From Pasteurella sp030783905 (GTDB lineage Bacteria > Pseudomonadota > Gammaproteobacteria > Enterobacterales > Pasteurellaceae), in contig CP182107.1 of assembly GCA_051122655.1 (NCBI GenBank), forward strand, positions 868,001-932,000: 64,000 nt of DNA. The letters run 5' to 3'. Below, piece after piece: positions 15,826-24,716 of this stretch. The position numbers and the translations under genes were made by a program. Position 1 is the first letter of the stretch, and every line of letters starts with the position of its first letter. The notes below the pieces were generated by a model, which saw only the letters and a program-made list of their open reading frames with translations, ran no database searches and was not told the origin of the DNA.

Positions 15826-16083
15826 ACATGCCTTTTACGCAGATATCTATGTGGTTAAGCGCAGATATTTTCGCTTTTATAACAATATAATTTCCTTAAT
15901 ACATTGATAATGTTTCTATGTATGGCGACTTATATTTATATTATTTCACTCAAAAGGTTAATTGTCATTAAATTTTTATTTATTACCTATAATAAAAATT
16001 AATCACAAATAACTTAAACGCAATCCATTATTCATTTTAATAATGGAATAACATTTCTATAAAAATAAAACTAGGAGTCATCT
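15826..16083 (+). promoter_or_regulatory. speF leader region downstream of the arrest peptide ORF
   Basis: 258 bp of AT-rich sequence with few stable hairpins and no T-run terminator, which is what a Rho-dependent control region would look like. By analogy with E. coli speFL-speF, ribosome stalling on the leader peptide would shield this RNA from Rho when ornithine is abundant. The speF ribosome-binding site (AGGAG) is at its end. Confidence 0.5.
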
Positions 16084-18246
16084 ATGCTAAATTTAAAAAT
16101 TGCGTATAGTCCATTAATTCAACCTTATTTTACGACAACCCGAACATTAATTTCCGTACAAGAAACAGATTTCACCGATGTCGCAGCCATTGTCCTCAGT
16201 GCAGAGGATATTAGTGATTATTTGGATAAAATTCGTACCACTGAATTTAATATTCCCGTCTTTGTTGCGATTGTTGAAGGGCAATTTTTAGATCCTCAAT
16301 ATTTTAACAAAGTTTATCATGTTCAAGATCTAAACAACTACGATATCAATCTATATAGTCGCCAAATTGAAACGGCTGCGCGATTTTATGAAGAAAAAAT
16401 CCTTCCACCTTTCTTTAAGATGCTAAGTGAGTATGTGGAAATGGGAAACTCGGCTTTTGATTGTCCAGGACACCAAGGCGGACAATATTTCCGTAAACAT
16501 CCTGCTGGGCGTTATCTTTATGATTTCTATGGCGAAAATATTTTTCGTTCAGATATCTGTAATGCGGATGTAAAATTAGGCGATCTACTGATTCATGAAG
16601 GCGCGGCTTGTGATGCGCAAAAACACGCGGCTCAAGTCTTTAATGCAGACAAAACCTACTTCGTTCTAAATGGCACATCTTCTGCAAACAAAGTGGTCAC
16701 CAATGCGTTACTTACTCCTGGTGATCTTGTGCTCTTTGATCGTAACAATCACAAATCTATCCATCATGGTGCATTAATTCAAGCCGGTGCCACACCGATT
16801 TATTTAGAAACCGCACGTAATCCATTCGGTTTTATCGGTGGGATCGATAGCCATTGCTTTGATGAAACGTATTTAAAATCTTTAATTAAAGACATTGCCC
16901 CTGAAAAATTAACCCAAGCACGCCCTTTCCGTTTAGCTGTCATTCAGCTCGGTACCTATGATGGCACTATCTATAATGCACGCCAAGTGGTGGATAAAAT
17001 TGGGCATTTATGTGATTACATCTTATTTGACTCGGCTTGGGTAGGTTATGAACAATTCATTCCAATGATGAAAGATTGTTCACCGCTCTTGCTCGAATTA
17101 AATGAAAATGATCCCGGTATCATCGTGACTCAATCGGTACACAAACAACAAGCCGGTTTCTCACAAGCTTCTCAAATTCACAAAAAAGACAAACACATTA
17201 AAGGGCAACAACGCTATTGCAATCATAAACGTTTCAACAACGCATTTATGCTACATGCCTCCACGAGTCCATTCTACCCACTTTTTGCTACGCTAGATGT
17301 TAATGCCCAAATTCAAGGAACACCTGCGGGGATTCGCCTGTGGCATGACTGTGTCAAAATCGGGATAGAAGCACGTAAAATGGTGTTGAATAGTTGTGAG
17401 CTGATTAAGCCGTTTGTACCGCCTTATGTGAATGGTAAAAAATGGCAAGATTATGATACAGAAGAAATGGCAAATGATTTAGCGTTCTTTAAATTCCACG
17501 CGGAAGATAAATGGCACCAATTTGAAGGTTATGTGGATAACCAATACTTTGTTGATCCATGTAAATTCATGTTAACAACACCAGGGATTAATAGTGAAAC
17601 AGGTGAATACGAAGACTTTGGTGTGCCTGCCACGATCCTAGCCAACTACTTACGTGAAAATGGTATTATTCCAGAAAAATGTGACCTAAACTCCATTTTG
17701 TTCTTATTAACCCCAGCAGAAACCCTCACAAAAATGCAAAGTTTGGTTGCCCAAATTGCGGCATTTGAACAACACATCAAAAACGACTCCTTGTTAAAAG
17801 ATGTCTTACCAAGTGTTTATCACAACAATGCAAAACGTTATGAAGGTTATACCATCCGTCGTCTTTGCCAAGAAATGCATGATCTGTATGTCAGTCGTAA
17901 TGTGAAAACCTTACAACGCAATTTATTCCGAAAAGCAACTTTCCCTGAATATGTCATGAATCCACATCAAGCTAATCTTGAATTCGTGCGTAATCATGTA
18001 GAACTGGTTCCATTAACCGAAATTGTTAACCGTATTGCAGCCGAAGGTGCGCTCCCTTATCCACCGGGTGTGCTTTGTGTGGTACCCGGTGAAAAATGGA
18101 GTCAGACTGCACAAGAGTATTTCTTAGCACTAGAAGAAGGGATCAATTTATTACCGGGCTTTGCGCCAGAAATTCAAGGGGTATACCTACAACAAGATAC
18201 AGATGGACATATTCGTGCCTATGGGTATGTATTAACGAATAACTAA
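16084..18246 (+). CDS. speF: Inducible ornithine decarboxylase
   Basis: SpeF decarboxylates ornithine to putrescine with PLP, consuming a proton (acid resistance and polyamine supply). The 720-residue protein has the fold-III bacterial decarboxylase architecture: an N-terminal response-regulator-like wing (~1-110), then the PLP domain with 'GHQGGQYFRKHPAG' and the PLP-binding lysine at residue 354 in 'SVHKQQAGFSQASQIHKKD', and a C-terminal domain ending in 'YPPGVLCVVPGE'. It is followed by potE (59 bp) and then an ornithine carbamoyltransferase gene, and preceded by the SpeFL-like leader, which marks it as the inducible rather than the biosynthetic (SpeC) form. Confidence 0.97.
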   Translation: MLNLKIAYSPLIQPYFTTTRTLISVQETDFTDVAAIVLSAEDISDYLDKIRTTEFNIPVFVAIVEGQFLDPQYFNKVYHVQDLNNYDINLYSRQIETAARFYEEKILPPFFKMLSEYVEMGNSAFDCPGHQGGQYFRKHPAGRYLYDFYGENIFRSDICNADVKLGDLLIHEGAACDAQKHAAQVFNADKTYFVLNGTSSANKVVTNALLTPGDLVLFDRNNHKSIHHGALIQAGATPIYLETARNPFGFIGGIDSHCFDETYLKSLIKDIAPEKLTQARPFRLAVIQLGTYDGTIYNARQVVDKIGHLCDYILFDSAWVGYEQFIPMMKDCSPLLLELNENDPGIIVTQSVHKQQAGFSQASQIHKKDKHIKGQQRYCNHKRFNNAFMLHASTSPFYPLFATLDVNAQIQGTPAGIRLWHDCVKIGIEARKMVLNSCELIKPFVPPYVNGKKWQDYDTEEMANDLAFFKFHAEDKWHQFEGYVDNQYFVDPCKFMLTTPGINSETGEYEDFGVPATILANYLRENGIIPEKCDLNSILFLLTPAETLTKMQSLVAQIAAFEQHIKNDSLLKDVLPSVYHNNAKRYEGYTIRRLCQEMHDLYVSRNVKTLQRNLFRKATFPEYVMNPHQANLEFVRNHVELVPLTEIVNRIAAEGALPYPPGVLCVVPGEKWSQTAQEYFLALEEGINLLPGFAPEIQGVYLQQDTDGHIRAYGYVLTNN

Positions 18247-18259
18247 TATCATGGAAAGA

Positions 18260-18286
18260 CGTGCGGCCGTTTATTTGTGCCGCACG
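18260..18286 (+). other. Hairpin in the speF-potE gap
   Basis: An 8-bp GC-rich stem (18260-18267 with 18279-18286) made of uptake-signal-like words, with no T tract. It may stabilise the speF message or partially reduce potE expression. Confidence 0.4.
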
Positions 18287-18305
18287 GATAAAGAAGGGTT
18301 AAATT

Positions 18306-19619
18306 ATGAGTACAAAAAGTAATAAAATTGGTGTGGTTCAATTAACGATTTTAACCATGGTTAACATGATGGGCTCAGGTATCATTATGTTACCAACAAA
18401 ATTAGCAGAAATTGGGACAATATCAATCTTATCCTGGTTAGTCACTGCCGTAGGATCGACTGCTCTAGCCTATGCCTTTGCTCAGTGCGGTATGTTTAGT
18501 AAAAAATCAGGTGGTATGGGCGGTTATGCGGAATACGCCTTCGGTAAAGCGGGAAACTTCATGGCGAACTATACCTATGGTGTTTCATTGATCATTGCTA
18601 ACACCGCCATTGCAATTTCTGCCGTAGGCTATGGGTCTGAATTATTCGATGTGAACCTCTCACCTGTTGCCATCGCAGGCTGGACCATTATCACCTTATG
18701 GCTCGCCACTTCGCTTAATTTTGGCGGGGCACGTATTACCGGTAACCTTAGTTCATTTACCATTTGGGGTGTCATTATTCCGGTGATCGGTCTGTGTATT
18801 ATTGGCTGGAAATGGTTTGATGCCGATATGTATATCCATGCGTGGAATCCACACCATGTACCAACATTTGAAGCTATCGGTGTCTCTATTTCAATGACAT
18901 TATGGGCATTTTTGGGGTTAGAATCGGCTTGTGCTAATACGGATGTCGTCGAAAACCCAGAACGTAATGTCCCGATTGCAGTACTCGGAGGCACCTTAGG
19001 TGCAGCGGCTATTTATATTGTGTCAACCAATGTAATCGCAGGTATTGTGCCGAATATGGATCTCGCTAATTCGACCGCACCTTTTGGCTTGGCCTTTGCC
19101 CATATGTTTAATGAAACAACGGGTAAAATTGTCATGGGGCTAATGGTACTGTCTTGTTTTGGTTCGCTCCTTGGTTGGCAATTCACTATTGCACAAGTTT
19201 TCAAAAGCTCTGCCGAAGAAGGCTACTTCCCAGCCTTTTTCAAGAAAGTGACTAGCAAAGAAGCCCCAATTATCGGTATGGTCACCATTACGGTGATTCA
19301 AAGTCTGTTGTCCTTAATGACTATTAGTCCATCATTAAATAAGCAATTTAATGTATTAGTGGATCTCGCTGTAGTGACCAACGTCATTCCTTATTTACTC
19401 TCAATGGCGGCATTAATGGTGTTACAAAAAGTCGAAAGAGTCCCTACTCAGAAAGCCAAAACGACCACATTTGTTGCCTTTATTGGCTCTGTATACAGTC
19501 TTTATGCGCTCTATGCGGCGGGACAAGAACCCATGCTATATGGTTCAATTGTGACCTTTATTGGTTGGACATTATATGGTTTTGTGTCAGATAAATTTGA
19601 TATGAAAGCCAAAGTGTAG
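18306..19619 (+). CDS. potE: Putrescine:ornithine antiporter
   Basis: PotE exchanges cytoplasmic putrescine for external ornithine, and can also take putrescine up with H+. The 437-residue APC-family inner-membrane protein has about 12 hydrophobic segments and the family's N-terminal 'LTILTMVNMMGSGIIMLPTKLAEIG' (in part), plus 'ALYAFAQCGMFSKKSGGMGGYAEYAFGK'-type loop. Its position directly after speF forms the classical speF-potE acid-response operon. A strong terminator follows at 19642. Confidence 0.95.
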   Translation: MSTKSNKIGVVQLTILTMVNMMGSGIIMLPTKLAEIGTISILSWLVTAVGSTALAYAFAQCGMFSKKSGGMGGYAEYAFGKAGNFMANYTYGVSLIIANTAIAISAVGYGSELFDVNLSPVAIAGWTIITLWLATSLNFGGARITGNLSSFTIWGVIIPVIGLCIIGWKWFDADMYIHAWNPHHVPTFEAIGVSISMTLWAFLGLESACANTDVVENPERNVPIAVLGGTLGAAAIYIVSTNVIAGIVPNMDLANSTAPFGLAFAHMFNETTGKIVMGLMVLSCFGSLLGWQFTIAQVFKSSAEEGYFPAFFKKVTSKEAPIIGMVTITVIQSLLSLMTISPSLNKQFNVLVDLAVVTNVIPYLLSMAALMVLQKVERVPTQKAKTTTFVAFIGSVYSLYALYAAGQEPMLYGSIVTFIGWTLYGFVSDKFDMKAKV

Positions 19620-19641
19620 TCTCGTAAAAAAGACTCTCTCC

Positions 19642-19674
19642 AAGTGCGATTTATTTGTTAAATCGCACTTTTTT
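19642..19674 (+). terminator. Rho-independent terminator of speF-potE
   Basis: A 12-bp perfect stem (19642-19653 with 19659-19670), 5-nt loop and a T run. The stem is an inverted pair of near-uptake signals (AAGTGCGAT), one base off the 9-bp core. Confidence 0.92.
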
Positions 19675-19717
19675 GTAGCAATCTTATCTCTCAAAGCAAT
19701 TTCTCCTATCCTTTTAA

Positions 19718-19758
19718 TATAATTAGAGTATAATTTCCGATTACGTAAACGTTTGCTC
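19718..19758 (+). promoter_or_regulatory. Probable promoter and LacI/PurR-like operator of the OTCase gene
   Basis: Two TATAAT words occur (19718-19723 and 19729-19734). The palindromic ACGTAAACGTTTGCTC at 19743-19758 lies where transcription would begin. It matches the PurR consensus ANGCAANCGNTTNCNT except at two fixed positions. The placement fits a repressor; the identity of the repressor is uncertain. Confidence 0.4.
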
Positions 19759-19799
19759 AAAATCCTACTATAAATTATCAGTTCAAATGAGGAGAATAT

Positions 19800-20804
19800 A
19801 TGCCACTCAATTTACGTCATCGCCATTTCTTGCGCTTAATGGATTTTACGCCAACCGAAATTCAATTCCTACTTGACCTCTCTGCCAACTTAAAAAAAGC
19901 AAAATATACCGGAACTGAACAACCTCGTTTGAAAGGGAAAAATATTGCCTTAATTTTTGAGAAAACCTCAACACGTACTCGTTGTTCATTTGAAGTTGCC
20001 GCTTATGATCAAGGAGCAAATGTCACTTACATTGGGCCAAGTGGTTCACAAATTGGGCATAAAGAATCGATGAAAGACACGGCTCGGGTGTTAGGTCGTA
20101 TGTATGATGGCATTCAATACCGTGGTTATGGGCAAGAATTAGTCGAAATTTTAGCGGAGTATTCTGGAGTCACCGTTTGGAATGGCTTGACTGATGAATT
20201 TCACCCAACACAAATTCTTGCTGACTTTTTGACCATGTTAGAACACGGTGAAGGCAAACGTCTCAACCAAATGAAAATGGCTTACTTAGGCGATGCTAGA
20301 AATAATATGGGCAACTCCTTTGTTGAAGGTGCGGCATTAATGGGATTAGATCTCCGTTTAGTCGCCCCTAAAGCCTATTGGCCAGAACAAAAGTTGCTTG
20401 ATGAAGTCGCCGAAATGGCGAAAAAAACAGGCGCCAAAATTACTTGTACCGAAAACGTCGAAGAAGGTGTAAAAGGGGTGGATTTCCTTTATACCGATAT
20501 TTGGGTGTCAATGGGCGAACCAGAAGAAGCTTGGGAACAGCGCATTAATTTAATGAAACCATACCAAGTCAATAAAGCCTTACTTGAAAAAACAGGTAAT
20601 CCAAAAGTGAAATTTATGCACTGCTTGCCTGCTTTCCACGATGAACATACTACTGTAGGTAAGGCAATGGCGCAAAAATATGGAATGAACGGTCTTGAAG
20701 TCACCGACGAAGTCTTTGAATCTGACGCCTCGATTGTGTTTGATGAAGCAGAAAACCGTATGCATACGATTAAAGCGGTGATGGTCGCCACTTTAGGTCA
20801 ATAA
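19800..20804 (+). CDS. argF: Ornithine carbamoyltransferase
   Basis: OTCase makes citrulline from ornithine and carbamoyl phosphate (or runs in reverse in the arginine deiminase route). The 334-residue protein has the carbamoyl-phosphate motif 'STRTRCSFEVAAYDQGA' (residues ~56-72), 'ADFLTMLEHG', the ornithine-binding 'DIWVSMGEPEEAWEQR' and the catalytic 'HCLPAFHDEHT'. The E. coli ArgF/ArgI length is kept. It follows speF-potE after a terminator and has its own promoter. It could be anabolic (argF) or catabolic (arcB). No arcA/arcC is adjacent, and argG and argA are in this window, so an arginine-biosynthesis role is possible. Confidence 0.93.
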   Translation: MPLNLRHRHFLRLMDFTPTEIQFLLDLSANLKKAKYTGTEQPRLKGKNIALIFEKTSTRTRCSFEVAAYDQGANVTYIGPSGSQIGHKESMKDTARVLGRMYDGIQYRGYGQELVEILAEYSGVTVWNGLTDEFHPTQILADFLTMLEHGEGKRLNQMKMAYLGDARNNMGNSFVEGAALMGLDLRLVAPKAYWPEQKLLDEVAEMAKKTGAKITCTENVEEGVKGVDFLYTDIWVSMGEPEEAWEQRINLMKPYQVNKALLEKTGNPKVKFMHCLPAFHDEHTTVGKAMAQKYGMNGLEVTDEVFESDASIVFDEAENRMHTIKAVMVATLGQ

Positions 20805-20828
20805 GATTTTTCTTACTCAATAAAAAAT

Positions 20829-20866
20829 ACCCCAAAATGCACCGCACTTTTGGGGTTTTGTTTTTC
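20829..20866 (+). terminator. Rho-independent terminator after the OTCase gene
   Basis: A 9-bp stem (20829-20837 with 20848-20856) whose loop carries an uptake signal (20841-20849), followed by T-rich sequence. It lies between convergent genes. Confidence 0.85.
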
Positions 20867-20873
20867 TCATCGA

Positions 20874-21746
20874 CTATGAAAACTGTGCTGAAATTTGCTC
20901 CAATGCACTATCCAACATCTCATAACGTTTACGATACATAGAACGTTTTTTACTCTGAATGTCTTCTAATGGCTTGCGTTCAACTTCAGCAGGAAGAGAC
21001 CAATACTCACCTTGTTTTAACGCACCATTTTCTTGCCAAAACTCATCATAATTAAACAATAAACGCGCTGAGTCATTCCAACGGTATTTGGCTTGCTGAC
21101 GGTGTGGAATACCAAGCACTTGACAATCTAGCTGTTGCGCAAGAAAACGGAATCCATTGACTAACATAAACATTGGGCGGACACCATGTAACTGTTTAGT
21201 TGCGACACGAACCACCTCTTGTGCTTGCTCACCTTTAGGTCCTTGCATAGAAGCAATGAGTATCTGTTTCTCTGACAAGAAAGTAAAAGAGGCATCATAA
21301 ACACTTTGCCCTGTTTCCATATTTTGAATATTTAAGGAGAAAAAACCTTCAAAAGGATCTATCGTATTAATATTCAAGTTTAAGCAAAGCGAATCCGTTA
21401 ACGTCGCTAGTCTTATCTTTCCCGCAGTCAATAACTGCTGACAACGTTCCACACCGAATTGCTCTGTCGCGGCCTGTAAATTGGCGGTGATCGCCTGAAG
21501 TCGCTGCGCACCGTGCCAACGACGATTACAATACGTTGATAATAGACTATTCACTCGATACGGATGCTGTTGGAAAAGAGGAATCCAAAGCGGACATTGA
21601 TTTAAAAAAGTCGTAAACTGCTTACATTGCGTATGATGACATCTATATGCATACTGATAACGTAAAAATTCCCTCAAACGCTTTAATTTACGTTTTTCAT
21701 TGGGATACATTTGACTAAAATTTGGAAAAGAAAAAGCCGCTTGCAT
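20874..21746 (-). CDS. VirK/YbjX (DUF535) family protein
   Basis: A ~290-residue cytoplasmic protein of the DUF535 family (VirK of Shigella, YbjX/SomA of enterics), linked to outer-membrane or virulence-factor handling but without a defined reaction. Recognisable family segments are 'FLRYQYAYRCHHTQCKQF'-like N-terminus, 'DPFEGFFSLNIQN', 'ASFTFLSEKQILIASMQGPKG' and 'MFMLVNGFRFLAQQL'. The frame continues 16 codons upstream to a TTG, but neither start has a convincing ribosome-binding site; the first ATG is used here. It is convergent with the OTCase gene and stands alone. Confidence 0.75.
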   Translation of the reverse strand: MQAAFSFPNFSQMYPNEKRKLKRLREFLRYQYAYRCHHTQCKQFTTFLNQCPLWIPLFQQHPYRVNSLLSTYCNRRWHGAQRLQAITANLQAATEQFGVERCQQLLTAGKIRLATLTDSLCLNLNINTIDPFEGFFSLNIQNMETGQSVYDASFTFLSEKQILIASMQGPKGEQAQEVVRVATKQLHGVRPMFMLVNGFRFLAQQLDCQVLGIPHRQQAKYRWNDSARLLFNYDEFWQENGALKQGEYWSLPAEVERKPLEDIQSKKRSMYRKRYEMLDSALEQISAQFS

Positions 21747-21883
21747 AACAATATAGATTAAGTGAAGTGAATTTATGGCGCGCAATCTTAACAAAAAGCC
21801 CTTATTTTTTCAATGAGTAAGGAGATATAAGCCTCAAAAGAGCAAATAGCGAGAATGCGCTCGCTATTTGAATCAAAATGGAG

Positions 21884-23098
21884 TTACCCAACCACAGCTG
21901 GTAAATAACCGGCTTTAATCACAAAGGGAATCGAGGTAATGATGACACCTAATAGCGCAGAAATAAGCAATAATGCTGAGCCACCTGATACACGATAAGG
22001 GAGGTTTGGATGTAATTTTCTCACTTTCCAGACTAACGCTGCGGGCAATACCACTGCGTAAAAAGCAAAAATTTGTCCTGCATACCCTAACGCTAAAATA
22101 AAACCTTTTGGATAAAATAACGCAAACAATAATGGGGGGACAAAAGTAAATAAGCCAAGCGTCGCACGACCTGCTTTAAATTTGCAAACACGATGCAGTA
22201 AGTCTTCAAGGCATTCAAAAAGACCTAATGCCACCCCTAAGAATGAGGTAATTAAGGCCAACGCGGAGAATAATTTCACCGCACCTGAAATAATATCACT
22301 ACCAGTAACTTGTTTTGTCGCACTCACTAAGCCATTCAATGTGGGCTCATCTTGTAAAATCTGTAAGAAAACAGATTGGGTTAACACACCATGTGTCCCC
22401 AGTTGCCATAAAATATAGCCACACAACGTTATCAATGAACCGACTAAAATTGACGTGCGTAATGCTTTAATATTACCACCAAGGTATTTATTTAAGCTTG
22501 GAATAGAACCATGAAAACCAAAGGAAGTGAAAAAGACTGGACTTGCAGACAAAATCAGTGCCTTATCAATCGGCATCGCCATTAAATTATCCATCTTCAC
22601 TTCTTTAAGTAATAAAAACAAAACAACCACTAATGTACTGAGCATAATCAAGAAAAGCGGTCGATTTAAGCCATCAACCGTCTTTGTCCCAATAACGATA
22701 GATGCACCAAAAATGAGCGTAAACATCACAATCGAAAGTTGAGATGTGGTTTCTGCTGTAGCGATGGGGGGTAAAATTGACGCCAGTAATCCGCCACCAC
22801 CTGTGACATACGCTGCTAATAAGGCATACAAAAAGACTAATAAGGCGACAGTAGAAATAAACCGTCCTAAACGCCCAAAATAAAGCGCACTTAACGAACC
22901 GATGCCCGCATCACTTTCTATGGTCTGATAAGCTTCAACAAATAGCAATGCACTATAGGTTAATAGGAACCAAAGCACAATCAGTAAAAAAATAGTAAAG
23001 GTAAGACCAATGCCCGCTGAAGTTAAAGGCATGGCTAACATACCCGCACCAATCATTGTCCCTGATACCAGTAATGTACTTCCAAATGTTTTATTCAT
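21884..23098 (-). CDS. tyrP: Aromatic amino-acid permease (TyrP/Mtr/TnaB family)
   Basis: A 404-residue inner-membrane transporter with about 11 hydrophobic segments. The family N-terminus is 'GSTLLVSGTMIGAGMLAMPLTSAG', and 'SFGFHGSIPSLNKYL' is the conserved substrate-loop motif of the HAAAP family. Of that family TyrP (tyrosine) is the closest in feel, but tryptophan transport cannot be excluded. The frame extends 21 codons upstream; the ATG at 23098 follows a GGAGAGAGG ribosome-binding site and gives the family start MNKTFGSTL. It stands alone between the DUF535 gene and argG, all on the minus strand. Confidence 0.88.
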   Translation of the reverse strand: MNKTFGSTLLVSGTMIGAGMLAMPLTSAGIGLTFTIFLLIVLWFLLTYSALLFVEAYQTIESDAGIGSLSALYFGRLGRFISTVALLVFLYALLAAYVTGGGGLLASILPPIATAETTSQLSIVMFTLIFGASIVIGTKTVDGLNRPLFLIMLSTLVVVLFLLLKEVKMDNLMAMPIDKALILSASPVFFTSFGFHGSIPSLNKYLGGNIKALRTSILVGSLITLCGYILWQLGTHGVLTQSVFLQILQDEPTLNGLVSATKQVTGSDIISGAVKLFSALALITSFLGVALGLFECLEDLLHRVCKFKAGRATLGLFTFVPPLLFALFYPKGFILALGYAGQIFAFYAVVLPAALVWKVRKLHPNLPYRVSGGSALLLISALLGVIITSIPFVIKAGYLPAVVG

Positions 23099-23263
23099 AA
23101 CCTCTCTCCATTTTGTCTCACTTAGCGAAAATGCAGGCAGATCAAAGCAGTATGCTAGCATGGGTTCATCAACTCAACAGATGAACAGGCATTGACATAC
23201 TGTTCTTAAATCAAGATCGTTATACCGTTACATGAAGGTACAACATAAATAAATGCAGTAAAA

Positions 23264-23295
23264 AAGATCGTACTTTATCTTGAAGATAAAGTACG
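23264..23295 (-). terminator. Terminator of argG
   Basis: A long inverted repeat (23269-23281 with 23283-23295) followed on the minus strand by a run of six T, 29 bp after the argG stop. Confidence 0.85.
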
Positions 23296-23323
23296 ACAAT
23301 GTTTTGGTTATGCGAAATAAGCA

Positions 23324-24661
23324 TTAACCTTTCTTGTTTAACTGAGGTAAGAAAGAGTCTTTTGAAATGCTAAGTAGGCCTGTTTGCGTATAAATCCCTA
23401 ACTTATCACGCGTATCCACAATGTCTAAGTTACGCATGGTTAATTGACCAATTCGATCAACAGGATCAAATGGTGCATTTTCCACTTTTTCCATGCTTAA
23501 ACGCTCTGGCATATAAGTCAGATTTGGAGATTCTGTATTCAGAATTGAGTAATCATTGCCACGACGTAATTCTAAGGTGACTTCACCAGTGATGGCACGA
23601 GCGACCCAACGCTGTGCAGTTTCGCGCAACATTAAGGCTTGCGGATCAAACCAACGACCTTGATAGAGTAAACGGCCTAAACGTAAACCGTTAATACGGT
23701 ACTGTTCAATCGTATCTTCATTATGAATACCGCTGACTAAACGCTCATAAGCGATGTGCAAGAGTGCCATACCTGGTGCTTCATAAATGCCGCGTGATTT
23801 GGCTTCAATGATACGGTTTTCAATTTGGTCTGACATCCCTAACCCATGACGCCCACCTATACGGTTGGCTTCAAGGAATAATTCCACATGATCGCTGAAT
23901 GTTTTACCATTTAACGCCACAGGCACACCTTCTTCAAAACGCACTGTCACTTCTTCCGCTGCGACCTCTACATCATCACGCCAGAATGCCACGCCCATAA
24001 TGGGTTTTACAATACGAATACCCGTATTTAAGAACTCAAGATCTTTGGCTTCATGCGTCGCACCCAACATGTTTGAGTCTGTTGAGTAGGCTTTTTCAAC
24101 AGACATTTTGTATTCAAAGCCATTAGCAATCAGGAATTCTGACATCTCATGACGACCACCCAATTCTTCGATAAATTGATTATCTAACCAAGGTTTATAA
24201 ATTTTTAGATTTGGATTGGTTAATAAACCGTAGCGATAGAAACGTTCAATATCATTCCCTTTAAAGGTACTGCCATCGCCCCAGATATTCACATCATCTT
24301 CACGCATCGCAGATACTAACATGGTGCCTGTTACCGCACGACCAAGTGGTGTGGTATTAAAATAGGTCAATCCCCCTGTAGAAATATGGAAAGCGCCACT
24401 TTGAATCGCAGCAATTCCTTCGTGGGCAAGCTGCGCACGACAATCAATTAAACGCGCATTTTCTGCACCATATTCCATCGCCTTACGAGGAATAGCATTG
24501 TAGTCATCTTCATCGGGTTGACCTAAGTTTGCTGTGTACGCATAAGGGACAGCCCCTTTTTGACGCATCCATAATAATGCTGCACTGGTATCTAAACCAC
24601 CTGAAAATGCGATACCGACTTTTTGACCTTTTGGAAGCTGTTGTAAAATTGTGTTTGACAT
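23324..24661 (-). CDS. argG: Argininosuccinate synthase
   Basis: ArgG joins citrulline and aspartate with ATP to form argininosuccinate. The 445-residue protein is the E. coli-type long form: the P-loop-like 'VGIAFSGGLDTSAALLWMRQKG' (in part, residues ~15-36), 'YAYTANLGQPDEDDY', and 'GNDIERFYRYGLL'. The neighbouring OTCase gene makes its substrate citrulline, although the genes are not an operon. Only 55 bp separate it from the upstream epimerase-like gene, and a terminator lies in that gap. No clear ARG box is visible. Confidence 0.97.
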   Translation of the reverse strand: MSNTILQQLPKGQKVGIAFSGGLDTSAALLWMRQKGAVPYAYTANLGQPDEDDYNAIPRKAMEYGAENARLIDCRAQLAHEGIAAIQSGAFHISTGGLTYFNTTPLGRAVTGTMLVSAMREDDVNIWGDGSTFKGNDIERFYRYGLLTNPNLKIYKPWLDNQFIEELGGRHEMSEFLIANGFEYKMSVEKAYSTDSNMLGATHEAKDLEFLNTGIRIVKPIMGVAFWRDDVEVAAEEVTVRFEEGVPVALNGKTFSDHVELFLEANRIGGRHGLGMSDQIENRIIEAKSRGIYEAPGMALLHIAYERLVSGIHNEDTIEQYRINGLRLGRLLYQGRWFDPQALMLRETAQRWVARAITGEVTLELRRGNDYSILNTESPNLTYMPERLSMEKVENAPFDPVDRIGQLTMRNLDIVDTRDKLGIYTQTGLLSISKDSFLPQLNKKG

Positions 24662-24688
24662 ACTCGACCTTTATTTAAATAATTACGC

Positions 24689-24715
24689 AAAAAAAGTGAT
24701 TAAATAATCACTTTT
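24689..24715 (-). terminator. Terminator between the epimerase-like gene and argG
   Basis: An 11-bp perfect stem (24692-24702 with 24705-24715) followed by seven T on the minus strand. Confidence 0.85.
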
Positions 24716-24716
24716 A

